Assembly (NCBI GenBank): GCA_003165235.1 | Contig: PLSV01000181.1 | Coordinates: 1,271-35,945, forward strand | Direction of reading: 5' to 3' | Source: Syntrophobacteraceae bacterium | GTDB lineage: Bacteria > Desulfobacterota > Syntrophobacteria > Syntrophobacterales > Syntrophobacteraceae | DNA length: 34,675 nt | In this document: piece after piece, positions 16,447 through 24,526 of the stretch | Layout of the letters: every line of letters starts with the position of its first letter | Position numbering within the stretch: position 1 is the stretch's first letter | Made by a program: the position numbers and the translations under genes | The notes under the pieces: generated by a model | Databases searched by the model: none | Seen by the model: the letters and a program-made list of their open reading frames with translations, nothing else | What the model was told of the DNA's origin: nothing

Positions 16447-17799
16447 CTAAACCCTTTCCTCCTCCTCGCTCATATAGTAGTCCAGCCCGAAGTGGGTTAT
16501 TTGTTCCTCGCCCATGAGGTAGCGAAGGGTGTTTTTAAGCTTCATGGACTGAATGAAAAGGTCGTGCTCGGGGTAGAGGTTCTCTTTTACCATCGGGCTT
16601 TTGAAATAGAAGGAGAGCCATTCCTGGATGCCGCTCATGCCGACCCTTTGCGCCAGGTCCATAAAGAGCACCAGGTCAAGGATAAGAGGCGCCGCCAGTA
16701 TGCTGTCGCGGCAAAGAAAGTCCACCTTTATCTGCATCGGATATCCGAGCCATCCGAATATGTCTATGCAGTCCCACCCTTCCTTGTTGTCTCCCCTGGG
16801 TGGGTAGTAGTTGATTGTGACCTTGTGATAATAGTTCTTGTAGAGAGTCGGATAGAGGTGTGGCTGCAATATGTACTCGAGAACGGAAAGCTTGCTTTCC
16901 TCCTTGGTCTTGAAAGATTCGGCGTCGTCCAGGACCAGGCCGTCCCGGTTTCCCAGGATGTTTGTCGAATACCATCCTTCCAGACCCAGCATGCGGGATT
17001 TCAGGCCCGGCGCGAGGATTGTCTTCATCAGCGTCTGACCCGTCTTGAAATCTTTTCCCGTTATGGGCGCCCCGACGGAGTCGGCCAACTCTATCATTGC
17101 CGGAATATCGATTGTAAGGTTGGGCGCGCCGTTGATGAACGGAATCCCGCTTTCAAGGGCAGCCAGAGCATAAAGCATGCTCGGTGGAACGCATGGGTGG
17201 TTGCTGTCAACCGCCTTCCGCAGGGAATCCATCGAGCTGTGGATTTCCTGGGGCTTCAAATGCACCTCCGTGCTTCCGCACCAGATCATGATGCACCTGT
17301 CAAGGCTGTTTCGCGCCTTAAAATCCGCGATGTCAGCCTTGAGTTCATCCAGTTTGCCGCGCAACCCCGGGCCGCTTTTAACATGAGTTCCGTCCAGGTT
17401 CTTTACAAACCGGCGGTCGAAAACCGCTTTCATCGGAATGATTCCGCTCAGGAAATCCTTGATCGGATCGAGGTGTTCGCGACCGAGCACGCGCGCGTAG
17501 AGGGCGGCCTCAAAGCAGTTGGCCTCATATATGTCCCAGCCGCCGAAAACCAGATCGTTCAGGTCAGCCAGGGGAACGAAATCCTTTATCTTGGGGCACC
17601 TGTGTTCAAAGCGCTTCCCCAGCCTGATAGCGCCGAGCTGGGTGAGCGAGCCTACAGGTTCAGCCAGGCCGCGCCGCACAAGTTCCACGCCTGCAATGAA
17701 GGTCGTGCTGACAGCGCCTCCAATACCGGATATGAGAATTCCAAGCTTGCCTTTCGGAGGGGTGATTTGCTTTCCCTTTTTCAAACTCCCAGCTTTCAA
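16447..17799 (-). CDS. ino1: Inositol-3-phosphate synthase (myo-inositol-1-phosphate synthase family)
   Basis: NAD-dependent enzyme that turns glucose 6-phosphate into inositol 3-phosphate, the entry to inositol lipids and inositol-based solutes. The 450-residue product has the N-terminal NAD-binding segment GILISGIGGAVSTTF, then MIWCGSTEVH, FINGAPNLTIDIPAM, GKDFKTGQTLMKT and LGLEGWYSTNILGNRDG, which are hallmark stretches of the family. The start is a TTG at 17799, with AGGAG six bases upstream; the ATG nearer the ribosome site is followed at once by a stop. It is the last gene of a minus-strand set after the MBL hydrolase and ogt (29-base gap). The CDP-alcohol transferase gene at 29190 is a possible user of its product, which is inference. 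Confidence 0.93.
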   Translation of the reverse strand: MKAGSLKKGKQITPPKGKLGILISGIGGAVSTTFIAGVELVRRGLAEPVGSLTQLGAIRLGKRFEHRCPKIKDFVPLADLNDLVFGGWDIYEANCFEAALYARVLGREHLDPIKDFLSGIIPMKAVFDRRFVKNLDGTHVKSGPGLRGKLDELKADIADFKARNSLDRCIMIWCGSTEVHLKPQEIHSSMDSLRKAVDSNHPCVPPSMLYALAALESGIPFINGAPNLTIDIPAMIELADSVGAPITGKDFKTGQTLMKTILAPGLKSRMLGLEGWYSTNILGNRDGLVLDDAESFKTKEESKLSVLEYILQPHLYPTLYKNYYHKVTINYYPPRGDNKEGWDCIDIFGWLGYPMQIKVDFLCRDSILAAPLILDLVLFMDLAQRVGMSGIQEWLSFYFKSPMVKENLYPEHDLFIQSMKLKNTLRYLMGEEQITHFGLDYYMSEEEERV

Positions 17800-17828
17800 A
17801 ACATACTCCTATCTTCAAGTTTGAGGAA

Positions 17829-18356
17829 TTACGATTTTTCCAGGTTCAACAAAGCCCTTTTAATATCAAGCCCGCTGGAATAGCCGCCCAGTTTCCCTCC
17901 ACTCCTGATTACCCTGTGGCATGGTATGAGAATAGGAACCGGGTTTCTGCCGCATGCTCCGCCAACGGCCCTGGAAGCGCCGGCGCTGTGGGCTTTGGCT
18001 GCGATTTGACTGTAGGACCGGGACTGCCCAAAAGCAATTGTGTCGATCGCCCTCCAGACACTGCGGGCAAAGCGTGTCCCTTTTCTTAAATCCAATGGCG
18101 CCTTGGGAAGCGGCGTCCCATTTGTGAGGTATGCCAGAATATATGCCTTTGTTTTCCCAAGCAACTCCGAGTCGCCCCCCGGCGAGAGCGCAGCATCAGG
18201 ATATTCACTGAGCACGGTAGAGATCAGGGCGTCTTCCGTGGGGCGATCCGGGCCGAGAAAATCAACCAACGCAATTCCATCCGGGCTTTCGGCGACCACG
18301 AGCCACCCGATTGGCGTATCGAACGTGATATAACTTAGCGCAAGTTTACTACTCAT
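17829..18356 (-). CDS. ogt: Methylated-DNA-[protein]-cysteine S-methyltransferase
   Basis: Suicide DNA-repair protein that transfers the methyl group from O6-methylguanine (or O4-methylthymine) to its own cysteine. 175 residues, with the active-site PCHRV motif (C146) inside PILIPCHRVIRSGGKLGGYSSG; the helix-turn-helix part is SYSQIAAKAHSAGASRAVGGACGRNP. There is no Ada-type regulatory domain, so Ogt rather than Ada. Its ATG overlaps the 3' end of the MBL gene by 8 bases, which points to coupled translation. Confidence 0.94.
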   Translation of the reverse strand: MSSKLALSYITFDTPIGWLVVAESPDGIALVDFLGPDRPTEDALISTVLSEYPDAALSPGGDSELLGKTKAYILAYLTNGTPLPKAPLDLRKGTRFARSVWRAIDTIAFGQSRSYSQIAAKAHSAGASRAVGGACGRNPVPILIPCHRVIRSGGKLGGYSSGLDIKRALLNLEKS

Positions 18357-18996
18357 TCATGTAGTCCACAATATATGGATTTGTTTCAGCTTCACGCCTC
18401 AGGGTCGATCTGGGCCGGTCCCCGTAATCGTGGCCGGGCCATACCACAGTATCAGGCGGGAGCGTCTTCACGAGATTTTGAAGCGATTTAATCAACTGCT
18501 TGAACGATCCTCCCGGAAGGTCCGTGCGCCCGACCGCTCCTACAAAAAGAGTGTCGCCGGTGAAGAGGTTTCCGTCTATCAATATGCAGCATGCCCCCTG
18601 CGTATGCCCCGGAGTGAGAATGAATCTCATCTTAAGGTTTCCGAACGAAAGCTCATCGCCGTCCTGCACTCGGACGTCAGCGGGTCCGGAGGTTGGGAAG
18701 CCCATGCTGCGTGCAAACATCATGTTCTCGGGTCTTTGAGAAAAAAGATCGTCAGTTGCGTGCATGACCACGCTTGCGCCGGTCGCTTTGCGTATGGATT
18801 CGTTTCCGCAAGTGTGGTCGGCATGCCCGTGTGTGTTGACGATATAGCGAAGTTTCAAGTTTTTTGCCCTGAGATGCTCTATGAGCTCATTTTCATTTCC
18901 GGCCGGGTCTATGAGGATGGCTTCTTTGGTCTCTTCATCGTAAACCAGGTAACAGAAGACTTGCATGAAACCGACCGGGATTTGCTCGATCTTCAT
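18349..18996 (-). CDS. MBL-fold metallo-hydrolase (glyoxalase II-like)
   Basis: A 215-residue metallo-beta-lactamase-fold hydrolase. Metal ligands: THGHADH (H56, H58, D60, H61), then GHTQG and FTGDTLF, and GHDYG near the C-terminus. These fit the small glyoxalase II-like group that hydrolyses thioesters; the true substrate is unknown. I chose the ATG at 18996 because GGAGG lies six bases upstream on the minus strand; the TTG at 19008 falls inside that ribosome site. First gene of the MBL-ogt-ino1 set. Confidence 0.88.
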   Translation of the reverse strand: MKIEQIPVGFMQVFCYLVYDEETKEAILIDPAGNENELIEHLRAKNLKLRYIVNTHGHADHTCGNESIRKATGASVVMHATDDLFSQRPENMMFARSMGFPTSGPADVRVQDGDELSFGNLKMRFILTPGHTQGACCILIDGNLFTGDTLFVGAVGRTDLPGGSFKQLIKSLQNLVKTLPPDTVVWPGHDYGDRPRSTLRREAETNPYIVDYMNE

Positions 18997-19494
18997 CGAT
19001 TCCTCCAAATTGGGATATAGAGCCGATTTTTTTTTATGACCGGGCTAAAATGGACCAATTTCGCAAAAAAGTCAAATGGACGGATATCGGCGAACGGCAT
19101 TGGAGGGGATATCGGACTTGCGAATTCGGGCATGACAGAACAGGCGCCGAAAGCATTAAATTAAATTTAACCAGTTTAAACAAAATCCGGAGTGGTTGAA
19201 AATAAATCTGATGGTCACACGGCCAAGAGTAAGGATGTATCATTTCCCGGCAAGAAGCGATGGAAGCACAATGCCGCTAAAATCCGTCGCAACGCGAGCG
19301 ACGATATTTGCAAGCAAAGGTCCCGGGGCCATACGTAAAACGCCGTCCCGAGGGCGCCGGACACTACACAGGGCATCCAGGCTTGCGCCTGGCAGACCCA
19401 TGTGAGATCGGGCTGCTGTTCTTTGAAAAAACAGGTGAATGCATTATCGAGCTTGCCACAGTACGCAATAAATCTTGTGGCTCCACTTTCCCGA
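18997..19494. other. Intergenic, no gene recognised
   Basis: About 500 bases between the start of the MBL gene and the end of the kinase/BON gene. The part near 19150-19200 is AT-rich. Frames across it give no recognisable protein. A minus-strand promoter for the MBL gene is expected near 19020-19080 (a TTGACT is present on that strand) but I see no convincing -10. Confidence 0.5.
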
Positions 19495-20307
19495 TCAGTC
19501 ACTCCATTCAACCAGGTGGGCGGACTTGATGTTGACCTCCTTAACGCCGGGAATGTTGCCGGTAATTCTTTCCATTTCCCCGACCAGATCCGGGTCCTTC
19601 ATGATCTTGGCGCTGGCGCTAAGAGTAACGACGCCGTCGTTCACGAATACCTGGATTTCGGGTTTGAGCTCGAGAAGGGTGGCCTTCACTTCGGATGCAA
19701 GCACCAGGTCTTCCATTGCCTTCTGAGACTCAAAGGTCGTCTTGAAAGTTTCCAGCCCCGCCGTATGGCAGATCACGTCTGCGGCGTCATCCACGGTCAT
19801 TTTCCGCACGTGAATCACCAAATCGTACAAAGTCGGGTCGGAGGTGTCGATCCCGTATAGATGCCGGCTCCATTCGCGCCTTTCATGGTCATCTTTTTTG
19901 ATCAGCGCCAGGGCGCTTTCATGAGAAGAGATTTTCTCCCGGTCCATAACTATTTGAATCCGGTCCTTCATGTCGGCAATAATCCTGACCTTGAGAACGT
20001 GGGAGACACCTCTGACATAGAAATGTCCGGCAAGGCCGTGATAGACCACATTGTCACTCCGGAGGCATTTTAAAAGAGCGGCCTGAAAGTATGTGATGAA
20101 CTTCTCCTTGCCGTAGGAGAACCTTTCCAGAATGGAAGGAGCGTCATGTACTGCGTTCACCAGCTTGATTTCGGGGATGTTGAACTCTTTTGAGGCCTCT
20201 AGAATAACCTCACGGGCGTAACACTGGTAGCCAAGCCTATGAGCCACTTTTTCGGCCACTTCTTTGCCCTTGCTGTAGGAGCCTCTGGAAATAGTTATAA
20301 TTGCCAT
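19495..20307 (-). CDS. Cytidylate kinase-like protein fused to a BON domain
   Basis: 270 residues. The first ~190 resemble the cytidylate-kinase-like family (Cytidylate_kin2): an N-terminal ITISRGSYSKGKEVAEKVA nucleotide loop, YHGLAGHFYVRGVSHVLKVRIIA and a DLVIHVRKM segment near residue 165. The usual GSGG in the loop is replaced by YSKG, so kinase activity is not certain. Residues ~200-268 look like a BON domain (EVKATLLELKPEIQVFVNDGVVTLSA ... PGVKEVNIKSAHLV), a fold usually found in periplasmic or membrane-associated proteins. No signal peptide is visible. GGAGG stands ten bases before the ATG. Confidence 0.78.
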   Translation of the reverse strand: MAIITISRGSYSKGKEVAEKVAHRLGYQCYAREVILEASKEFNIPEIKLVNAVHDAPSILERFSYGKEKFITYFQAALLKCLRSDNVVYHGLAGHFYVRGVSHVLKVRIIADMKDRIQIVMDREKISSHESALALIKKDDHERREWSRHLYGIDTSDPTLYDLVIHVRKMTVDDAADVICHTAGLETFKTTFESQKAMEDLVLASEVKATLLELKPEIQVFVNDGVVTLSASAKIMKDPDLVGEMERITGNIPGVKEVNIKSAHLVEWSD

Positions 20308-20374
20308 TTGCGCCTGTCCTCCACTAACGTTTTCTGGACGTTCATGTAATATCGAATTATCGTATCTTTATTTG

Positions 20375-20701
20375 TTAATGATCTAAACCGGTCTCTTTTT
20401 TCACATCCGATTCCGGCGTTGGCGCCTGGTATTTGGATGTTGAGGACGACAGCGAGGTTGCCTGTTTTTCTCTGATTCTTTTCAGCGCTTCTTTAATTCG
20501 ACTTTTTCGTGAACTACTGAGCATAAAACGCCATGCAATCCACCATATAAAAATACCCACCAAAATGCCTATTCCCGGCCAAAGAGTAACTCCTAAAATG
20601 ATGAAACCAAGTCCGACCAGAAACATAGGGAGTGCAAGACTCAAACCTTCCAACCTGTTTGTTATAATATACGTTGTCTTTTTTATATCCATAATTTTCA
20701 C
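20375..20701 (-). CDS. Small two-helix membrane protein
   Basis: About 105-108 residues. Two hydrophobic helices (about 22-42 and 45-62 of the longer form) are followed by a basic, Ser/Lys-rich cytoplasmic tail (SSRKSRIKEALKRIREKQ). The layout, with a hydrophobic hairpin after a TNRLEGLSLALP stretch, resembles VirB3-like or other small conjugation/transport membrane proteins, but I cannot name it. GTG 20701 overlaps the stop of an upstream mini-frame by GTGA, while ATG 20692 has AAGAAG ten bases before it; either may start. The gene lies at the edge of an AT-rich patch unlike the rest of the window. Confidence 0.5.
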   Translation of the reverse strand: MKIMDIKKTTYIITNRLEGLSLALPMFLVGLGFIILGVTLWPGIGILVGIFIWWIAWRFMLSSSRKSRIKEALKRIREKQATSLSSSTSKYQAPTPESDVKKETGLDH

Positions 20702-20812
20702 ACTTCTTTACATGTTAAAGTAATTGCTAAGACATTTTGTGAACTAATACACATTTTCAATAACTTTTCTAATTCTACTATCATCTTTTTAAGCAATATT
20801 TTCTCACATCAT
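20698..20812 (-). pseudogene. Frameshifted mini-ORF before the two-helix protein
   Basis: On the minus strand an ideal AAGGAGG (20820-20826) stands seven bases before ATG 20812, but that frame reads Met-Met-stop. A +1 shift enters a frame that continues (ILLKKMIVELEKLL...) to a TGA at 20698-20700, which overlaps the GTG at 20701-20699 of the next gene. It may be a short decayed gene, a leader or a real frameshift site; I favour decay. Confidence 0.25.
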
Positions 20813-21359
20813 TGCTCAACCTCCTTAGTTTTGTTCCCAAATCGCAATTTTACGAACTGGTTGATAATGCTCCTTCAAGTTCATCATGCGTCATTTGTCG
20901 AGGCACAGTACACTTATTGCACAATGTTAATTCTTCATCTGAAGTAATGCAATCGTTTGCTCACAAACCACTGCGCCCCATGTAGATCGACCGGCAGATG
21001 CGCCACACTCGATTCATGAGGCCAGCCGCAAGGGGCAATGTCTCGGGACGGCTTATAAATTTAATAATTTTGCACGAGATTTCGTTACTAAAAAGAGATA
21101 TACATGAGGAGCCGCCAGTGCAAGTGCGGCAGCTTAATTACCTCTGCTCTCAGGCGTTTCAAAGGAGTTTCATCGGCTTGTTTTGCGGGCAAAAAATCAG
21201 TTTGGATTCTGAAGATTGCAACAATATGGGGTGAGGAGACGCGGGCACGAAAAAGGCCGCCTGACGGCGCTTGCTTTGATTCGTTGATTTTGGTATCTAT
21301 AGAGTCGAGTAGCATCTATCGGACCTGGTTGAAATGGCATTCATTTGAAAAGGACTAGC
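20813..21359. other. AT-rich intergenic with decayed coding traces
   Basis: The part 20700-20990 is clearly richer in A+T than the flanks. On the minus strand, ATG 20981 opens a 43-codon frame broken by TGA at codon 7 (20961-20963). After the stop it reads like protein (CITSDEELTLCNKC ...) and ends at 20850. From 21000 to 21359 I see the leader of the RRM gene and no convincing gene. Confidence 0.35.
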
Positions 21360-21857
21360 ATGAACATCTTTGTAGGGAGCCTGTCATTTAAGACAACGGA
21401 AGAGGAATTGCAGAAGGAGTTTGAGGCATTTGGCGAGGTAGCTTCCGTCAAAATCATTCTGGACCACGAGACTTTCAAATCGCGGGGATTTGCTTTTGTC
21501 ACAATGCCGGACCGGGACCAGGCAACGGCTGCAATCGCCGCCTTAAACGGCAGAGAGATAAACGGCTTCGCTCTTAAGGTGAACGAAGCGAGACCCAAGG
21601 AACCCGGGGGAGGTCCAGGCCGTGAGCGTAGCGGGGCCGGTTATGCGAACAGTAACCGAACCAGTCCCGGTTTTGGCTCGGGGGGCGGATCGGCGGGAGG
21701 CGGCTACAAAAAAGATCGGACCAGTGGCTTGAGAGATGTTGCAGACCTTGATATCTACGACACTAAAGGCGGCCGGAGCGGGTCGCACGGCAAGAAGGGC
21801 CGAGGCGGGGGCCATGGTTCAGGCGGCCGGTCAGGCGGGGGCAGACCTTCGTACTGA
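21360..21857 (+). CDS. RRM-type RNA-binding protein with Gly-rich tail
   Basis: 165 residues. Residues 1-80 are one RNA-recognition motif: RNP2 IFVGSLSF (3-10) and RNP1 KSRGFAFV (41-48) with the aromatic residues in place. The rest is a Gly/Ser/Arg-rich, low-complexity tail with GGG, GHGSGG and GGRP segments. This is the bacterial/cyanobacterial-type RRM layout, often linked to cold or stress response and RNA chaperoning. I chose the ATG at 21360 because AAAGGA stands just upstream; a TTG fifteen bases earlier is unlikely. Confidence 0.92.
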   Translation: MNIFVGSLSFKTTEEELQKEFEAFGEVASVKIILDHETFKSRGFAFVTMPDRDQATAAIAALNGREINGFALKVNEARPKEPGGGPGRERSGAGYANSNRTSPGFGSGGGSAGGGYKKDRTSGLRDVADLDIYDTKGGRSGSHGKKGRGGGHGSGGRSGGGRPSY

Positions 21858-22254
21858 ATGCCCGGTCGCCCCACACCGTGAGCGGGACCTTTGCCTATAG
21901 CACGCAGCCAACGGCAGGCGATCTCCTCATTGTTGGGGGTAGATCGTCTACCACATGCCATTTTTAATTTCGCTCATCGATGAACAGTTCATTTATCTTT
22001 CTCAGGTCAAACCTGTAATATCAGCTTGAAGGCTTATCTTTCTGGAAATGGCGCACTGCGTCGGTAGAAATCACAACTGGTATCATCTTCGATGGTTGTC
22101 GGAATTGAGAGTCAAACTGGCTTTTCGCACTAAATCCGTTATTATTGAAAGCAAATTGATTTCGCGATCGCGAAATTTCTCTCGGTGAAGACGCTGAGCA
22201 TATTGAGAGCGTCTCGACTGAAGATTTGATTTTGGGAAGAGGTAAAAGGCCTTA
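21858..22254. other. Intergenic leader before the S1 protein
   Basis: No gene recognised. It has a small hairpin GGTAGA-TCG-TCTACC near 21938-21953 and the 18-bp palindrome listed separately. Confidence 0.5.
22159..22176. promoter_or_regulatory. 18-bp perfect palindrome (possible operator)
   Basis: ATTTCGCGATCGCGAAAT reads the same on both strands. It ends 78 bases before the ATG of the S1-domain gene, a fit for a dimeric regulator's binding site. No regulator gene is adjacent, so the call is from symmetry only. Confidence 0.4.
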
Positions 22255-23463
22255 ATGGATGAGGATAACGGAACACTGGATGAGATGAGCGAAGAGGAGA
22301 GCTTTGCCGAGCTGTTGGAAGGTAGCCTGGTAAGGCCTGTGGAATTCAGCGCCGGGCAGAAAGTGCAGGCGAGGATCGTTAAGATTTCCGCTGAGTGGAT
22401 CTTTCTTGATCTGGGTGGGAAAAGCGAGGGCTATCTCGACAGGAAGGAATTGCTCGATGATGAAGGGAACCTTTCCGTCAAAGAAGGCAGTCTGGTAGAG
22501 GCTTATTTCCTGTCTGGCGGCGCCAACGAACTTCGCTTTACCACCCGGATCGCCGGAGGCGAGGCCGGACGATATTATCTGGAGGAAGCATGGCGAAGCG
22601 GAATACCTGTGGAAGGGCTTGTCGAGAAAGAAATAAAGGGCGGTTTTGAAGTCAGGATAGCCGGGGGACTCCGCGGTTTTTGTCCCCATTCACAGATGGG
22701 GCTGCAACACTCTGGGAACCCGCATGATCTTATAGGCCAGCATCTTGCTTTCCGAATCACGCAATACGCCGAGAAGGGACGAAACATCATTTTGTCCAAC
22801 AGGTCGGTTTTGGAAGAAGAACTCCAGAGGCGGAGAGAAGAGCAGAAAGGCTCGCTGACGGAGGGAATGAAGGTGATGGCGACAATCGCCTCCATCCACA
22901 ATTTTGGCGCTTTCGTAAAAATCGGCAGCCTGGAAGGGCTCATACCCATCTCGGAAATCAGTTGGGACCGGGTGGAGGACATCCACGACCTGATGGAAGT
23001 TGGCCAGGAAGTTGAGGTGGTGGCCATGAAGCTGGATTGGGAAAAAGATCGCCTCGCTTTCAGCTTGAAACGGGCGCTGCCCGATCCCTGGAATAATATT
23101 GAAAAGGATTTTCCTCAAGGATCTCGCCACAGCGGCGCAGTGGTTCGATTGACGAATTTTGGCGCCTTCGTCTCACTGGCGCCTGGAGTGGATGGTCTTC
23201 TCCATATCTCCAAACTTGGATCGGGCAAGAGGATCAGGCATCCGCACGAGGCAGTGGAAAAAGGCCAGGTGGTTGAAGTTAGGATCGACCTTGTCGACAG
23301 GGACAACAAACGTATTTCCTTGTCGTTGGCAGGATCTGAAGGGCCTGAAGATCATAAGGAAGGTGAGGACGATTATTCACGATATTTAAAGGGAAATCCG
23401 GATTCTATAGGAACTCTGGGGGACCTTCTAAAGGCAAAGCTCGGCGAAAAGACAAAGAAATAG
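22255..23463 (+). CDS. S1 RNA-binding protein, four S1 domains (RpsA-like)
   Basis: 402 residues with four S1-type OB folds in a row: AGQKVQARIVKISAEWIFLDL (start ~33), GIPVEGLVEKEIKGGFEVRI (~117), EGMKVMATIASIHNFGAFVKI (~204) and SRHSGAVVRLTNFGAFVSL (~290), followed by a charged tail. Full ribosomal protein S1 of Gram-negatives has six domains and more than 500 residues, so this is a shorter S1-like protein, perhaps an accessory RNA-binding or translation factor rather than RpsA itself. The last two domains carry the most canonical NFGAFV motif. It follows the RRM gene, making a pair of RNA-binding genes. Confidence 0.88.
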   Translation: MDEDNGTLDEMSEEESFAELLEGSLVRPVEFSAGQKVQARIVKISAEWIFLDLGGKSEGYLDRKELLDDEGNLSVKEGSLVEAYFLSGGANELRFTTRIAGGEAGRYYLEEAWRSGIPVEGLVEKEIKGGFEVRIAGGLRGFCPHSQMGLQHSGNPHDLIGQHLAFRITQYAEKGRNIILSNRSVLEEELQRRREEQKGSLTEGMKVMATIASIHNFGAFVKIGSLEGLIPISEISWDRVEDIHDLMEVGQEVEVVAMKLDWEKDRLAFSLKRALPDPWNNIEKDFPQGSRHSGAVVRLTNFGAFVSLAPGVDGLLHISKLGSGKRIRHPHEAVEKGQVVEVRIDLVDRDNKRISLSLAGSEGPEDHKEGEDDYSRYLKGNPDSIGTLGDLLKAKLGEKTKK

Positions 23464-23571
23464 GCTGCGGGGCCACATCCGTAAGTGCAGGGCGCCGAAA
23501 GACGCGCATGCCTGTTGCACTACAGTGTCTCATGTCCCGTTGGGACACCCGGAACCATGAAAAGATACAAG

Positions 23572-23598
23572 GGCGGGCTAAAGGGAGCGCAGCCCGCC
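23572..23598. terminator. Possible terminator hairpin
   Basis: GGCGGGCT, an 11-base loop and AGCCCGCC form a perfect 8-bp GC-rich stem, followed by AAGTCTTTT. A smaller TGTCCC-GTT-GGGACA hairpin lies upstream near 23533. They sit between the S1 gene (plus) and the Dabb gene (minus), which converge; the T run is short. Confidence 0.35.
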
Positions 23599-23695
23599 AA
23601 GTCTTTTCGAGATAGATGCGCAGGGACCGCAGCGGAAAGCAAAAAACTGACTAATAAATGGTTTTTTCCCTGAACCTTCAGACAGCGAATCGGCA

Positions 23696-23986
23696 TCAAG
23701 TATTGAAATCAACGAGCAGTATGCTGTCGGCAATCTCTTTGAGCTTCGCTAGTATCTTTTGGTGCACGGGGTGAACCTGGTATCGTTTCATGTTCTCAAG
23801 ATTTTCAAATCCCGACACTAGCGCGAAATCGTAAGATCTCTCGGAACGCAATACATCCATTCCGCACTCGAATTCCAGTATCTCGGGGATAAAAGCCGAA
23901 AGCCCGCCAAGTTCCTTCTGGACTTCGGCTATGGCAGATTCAGACGCATCGTTTTTAAATTTGACCAGAACAACATGCTTTAGCAT
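23696..23986 (-). CDS. Dabb-family (stress-responsive A/B barrel) protein
   Basis: 96 residues with the ferredoxin-like alpha+beta fold of the Dabb family: MLKHVVLVKFK start, a helix with IAEVQKELGGLSAFIP, FECGMDVLRSERSYDFALVSGFENLE and the YQVHPVHQKILAKL signature. Members form dimeric barrels and range from stress proteins to cyclases; the role here is unknown. GGAGGTG stands five bases before the ATG. Monocistronic. Confidence 0.88.
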   Translation of the reverse strand: MLKHVVLVKFKNDASESAIAEVQKELGGLSAFIPEILEFECGMDVLRSERSYDFALVSGFENLENMKRYQVHPVHQKILAKLKEIADSILLVDFNT

Positions 23987-24466
23987 ACTTGCACCTCCAG
24001 CTTCAAATTGAACAATTCTATGTCGTAGGGGCGAGATGCCCTCACCGTCAAAGGATAGATGAGATGATTCCTTTTGTCGAGTGGATTTACCCCGCGGAAC
24101 CCCACAAAAGAAGCAGTACTCTTATCTGGAGTTCATCCGGAAACCTTGTAAAACCCCCGGCATGTGGTCTTCCAAGATCAAGATATTACAGACCTGGAGG
24201 GTCTGCCCCGCCGTCTCAACCAGCATCGAGATCATGAATTGCCGACGTCGCAAAGCTGCGTTCGGTAAAATGACGATCAAAGGTGAAGGCCATGCTGATC
24301 TCTCGCGCCTCCATGATCTCAAAACTGAGGCGATCAGTGAGGCTCAAGCTTGGATCCCTTTCGGGGGAAGAGCAGGAATGAACAGATTATTTTCACTTCT
24401 CACCTTTCACCCTTCCTGGCGCCGCATGTTCCGATGCTTTCCCCAAGATAGATCGTAATTATCTAT
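23987..24466. other. Intergenic, no gene recognised
   Basis: 480 bases between the Dabb gene and the promoter of the double-cubane series. Frames on both strands give no protein I recognise. The composition is mixed and it may hold decayed coding DNA. Confidence 0.45.
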
Positions 24467-24495
24467 TTGACGTATAGGAAGATTCAATTTATATA
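24467..24495 (+). promoter_or_regulatory. Sigma70 promoter of the double-cubane cluster
   Basis: TTGACG (24467-24472), 17 bases, TATATA (24490-24495), then AGGAGG (24514-24519) seven bases before the ATG at 24527. This is the best-matched promoter plus ribosome site in the window and suggests good expression of the gene series starting here. Confidence 0.65.
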
Positions 24496-24526
24496 GCGCT
24501 CACACACTAAACCAGGAGGTTATGCT

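Noticed and set aside
16492..17883. Long plus-strand frame (463 codons) opposite ino1
   Set aside because: It mirrors a motif-rich enzyme gene on the other strand and resembles no protein; a GC-rich shadow.
20850..20981. Selenoprotein with TGA at codon 7
   Set aside because: The TGA precedes a cysteine-containing stretch, but I see no clear stem-loop after it and no known selenoprotein family; decay is simpler.
20998..21234. 78-codon plus frame before the RRM gene
   Set aside because: No ribosome site, no recognisable motif, and it lies in the leader region.
23989..24458. Plus frames between the Dabb gene and the double-cubane promoter
   Set aside because: No family resemblance on either strand; possibly decayed DNA.
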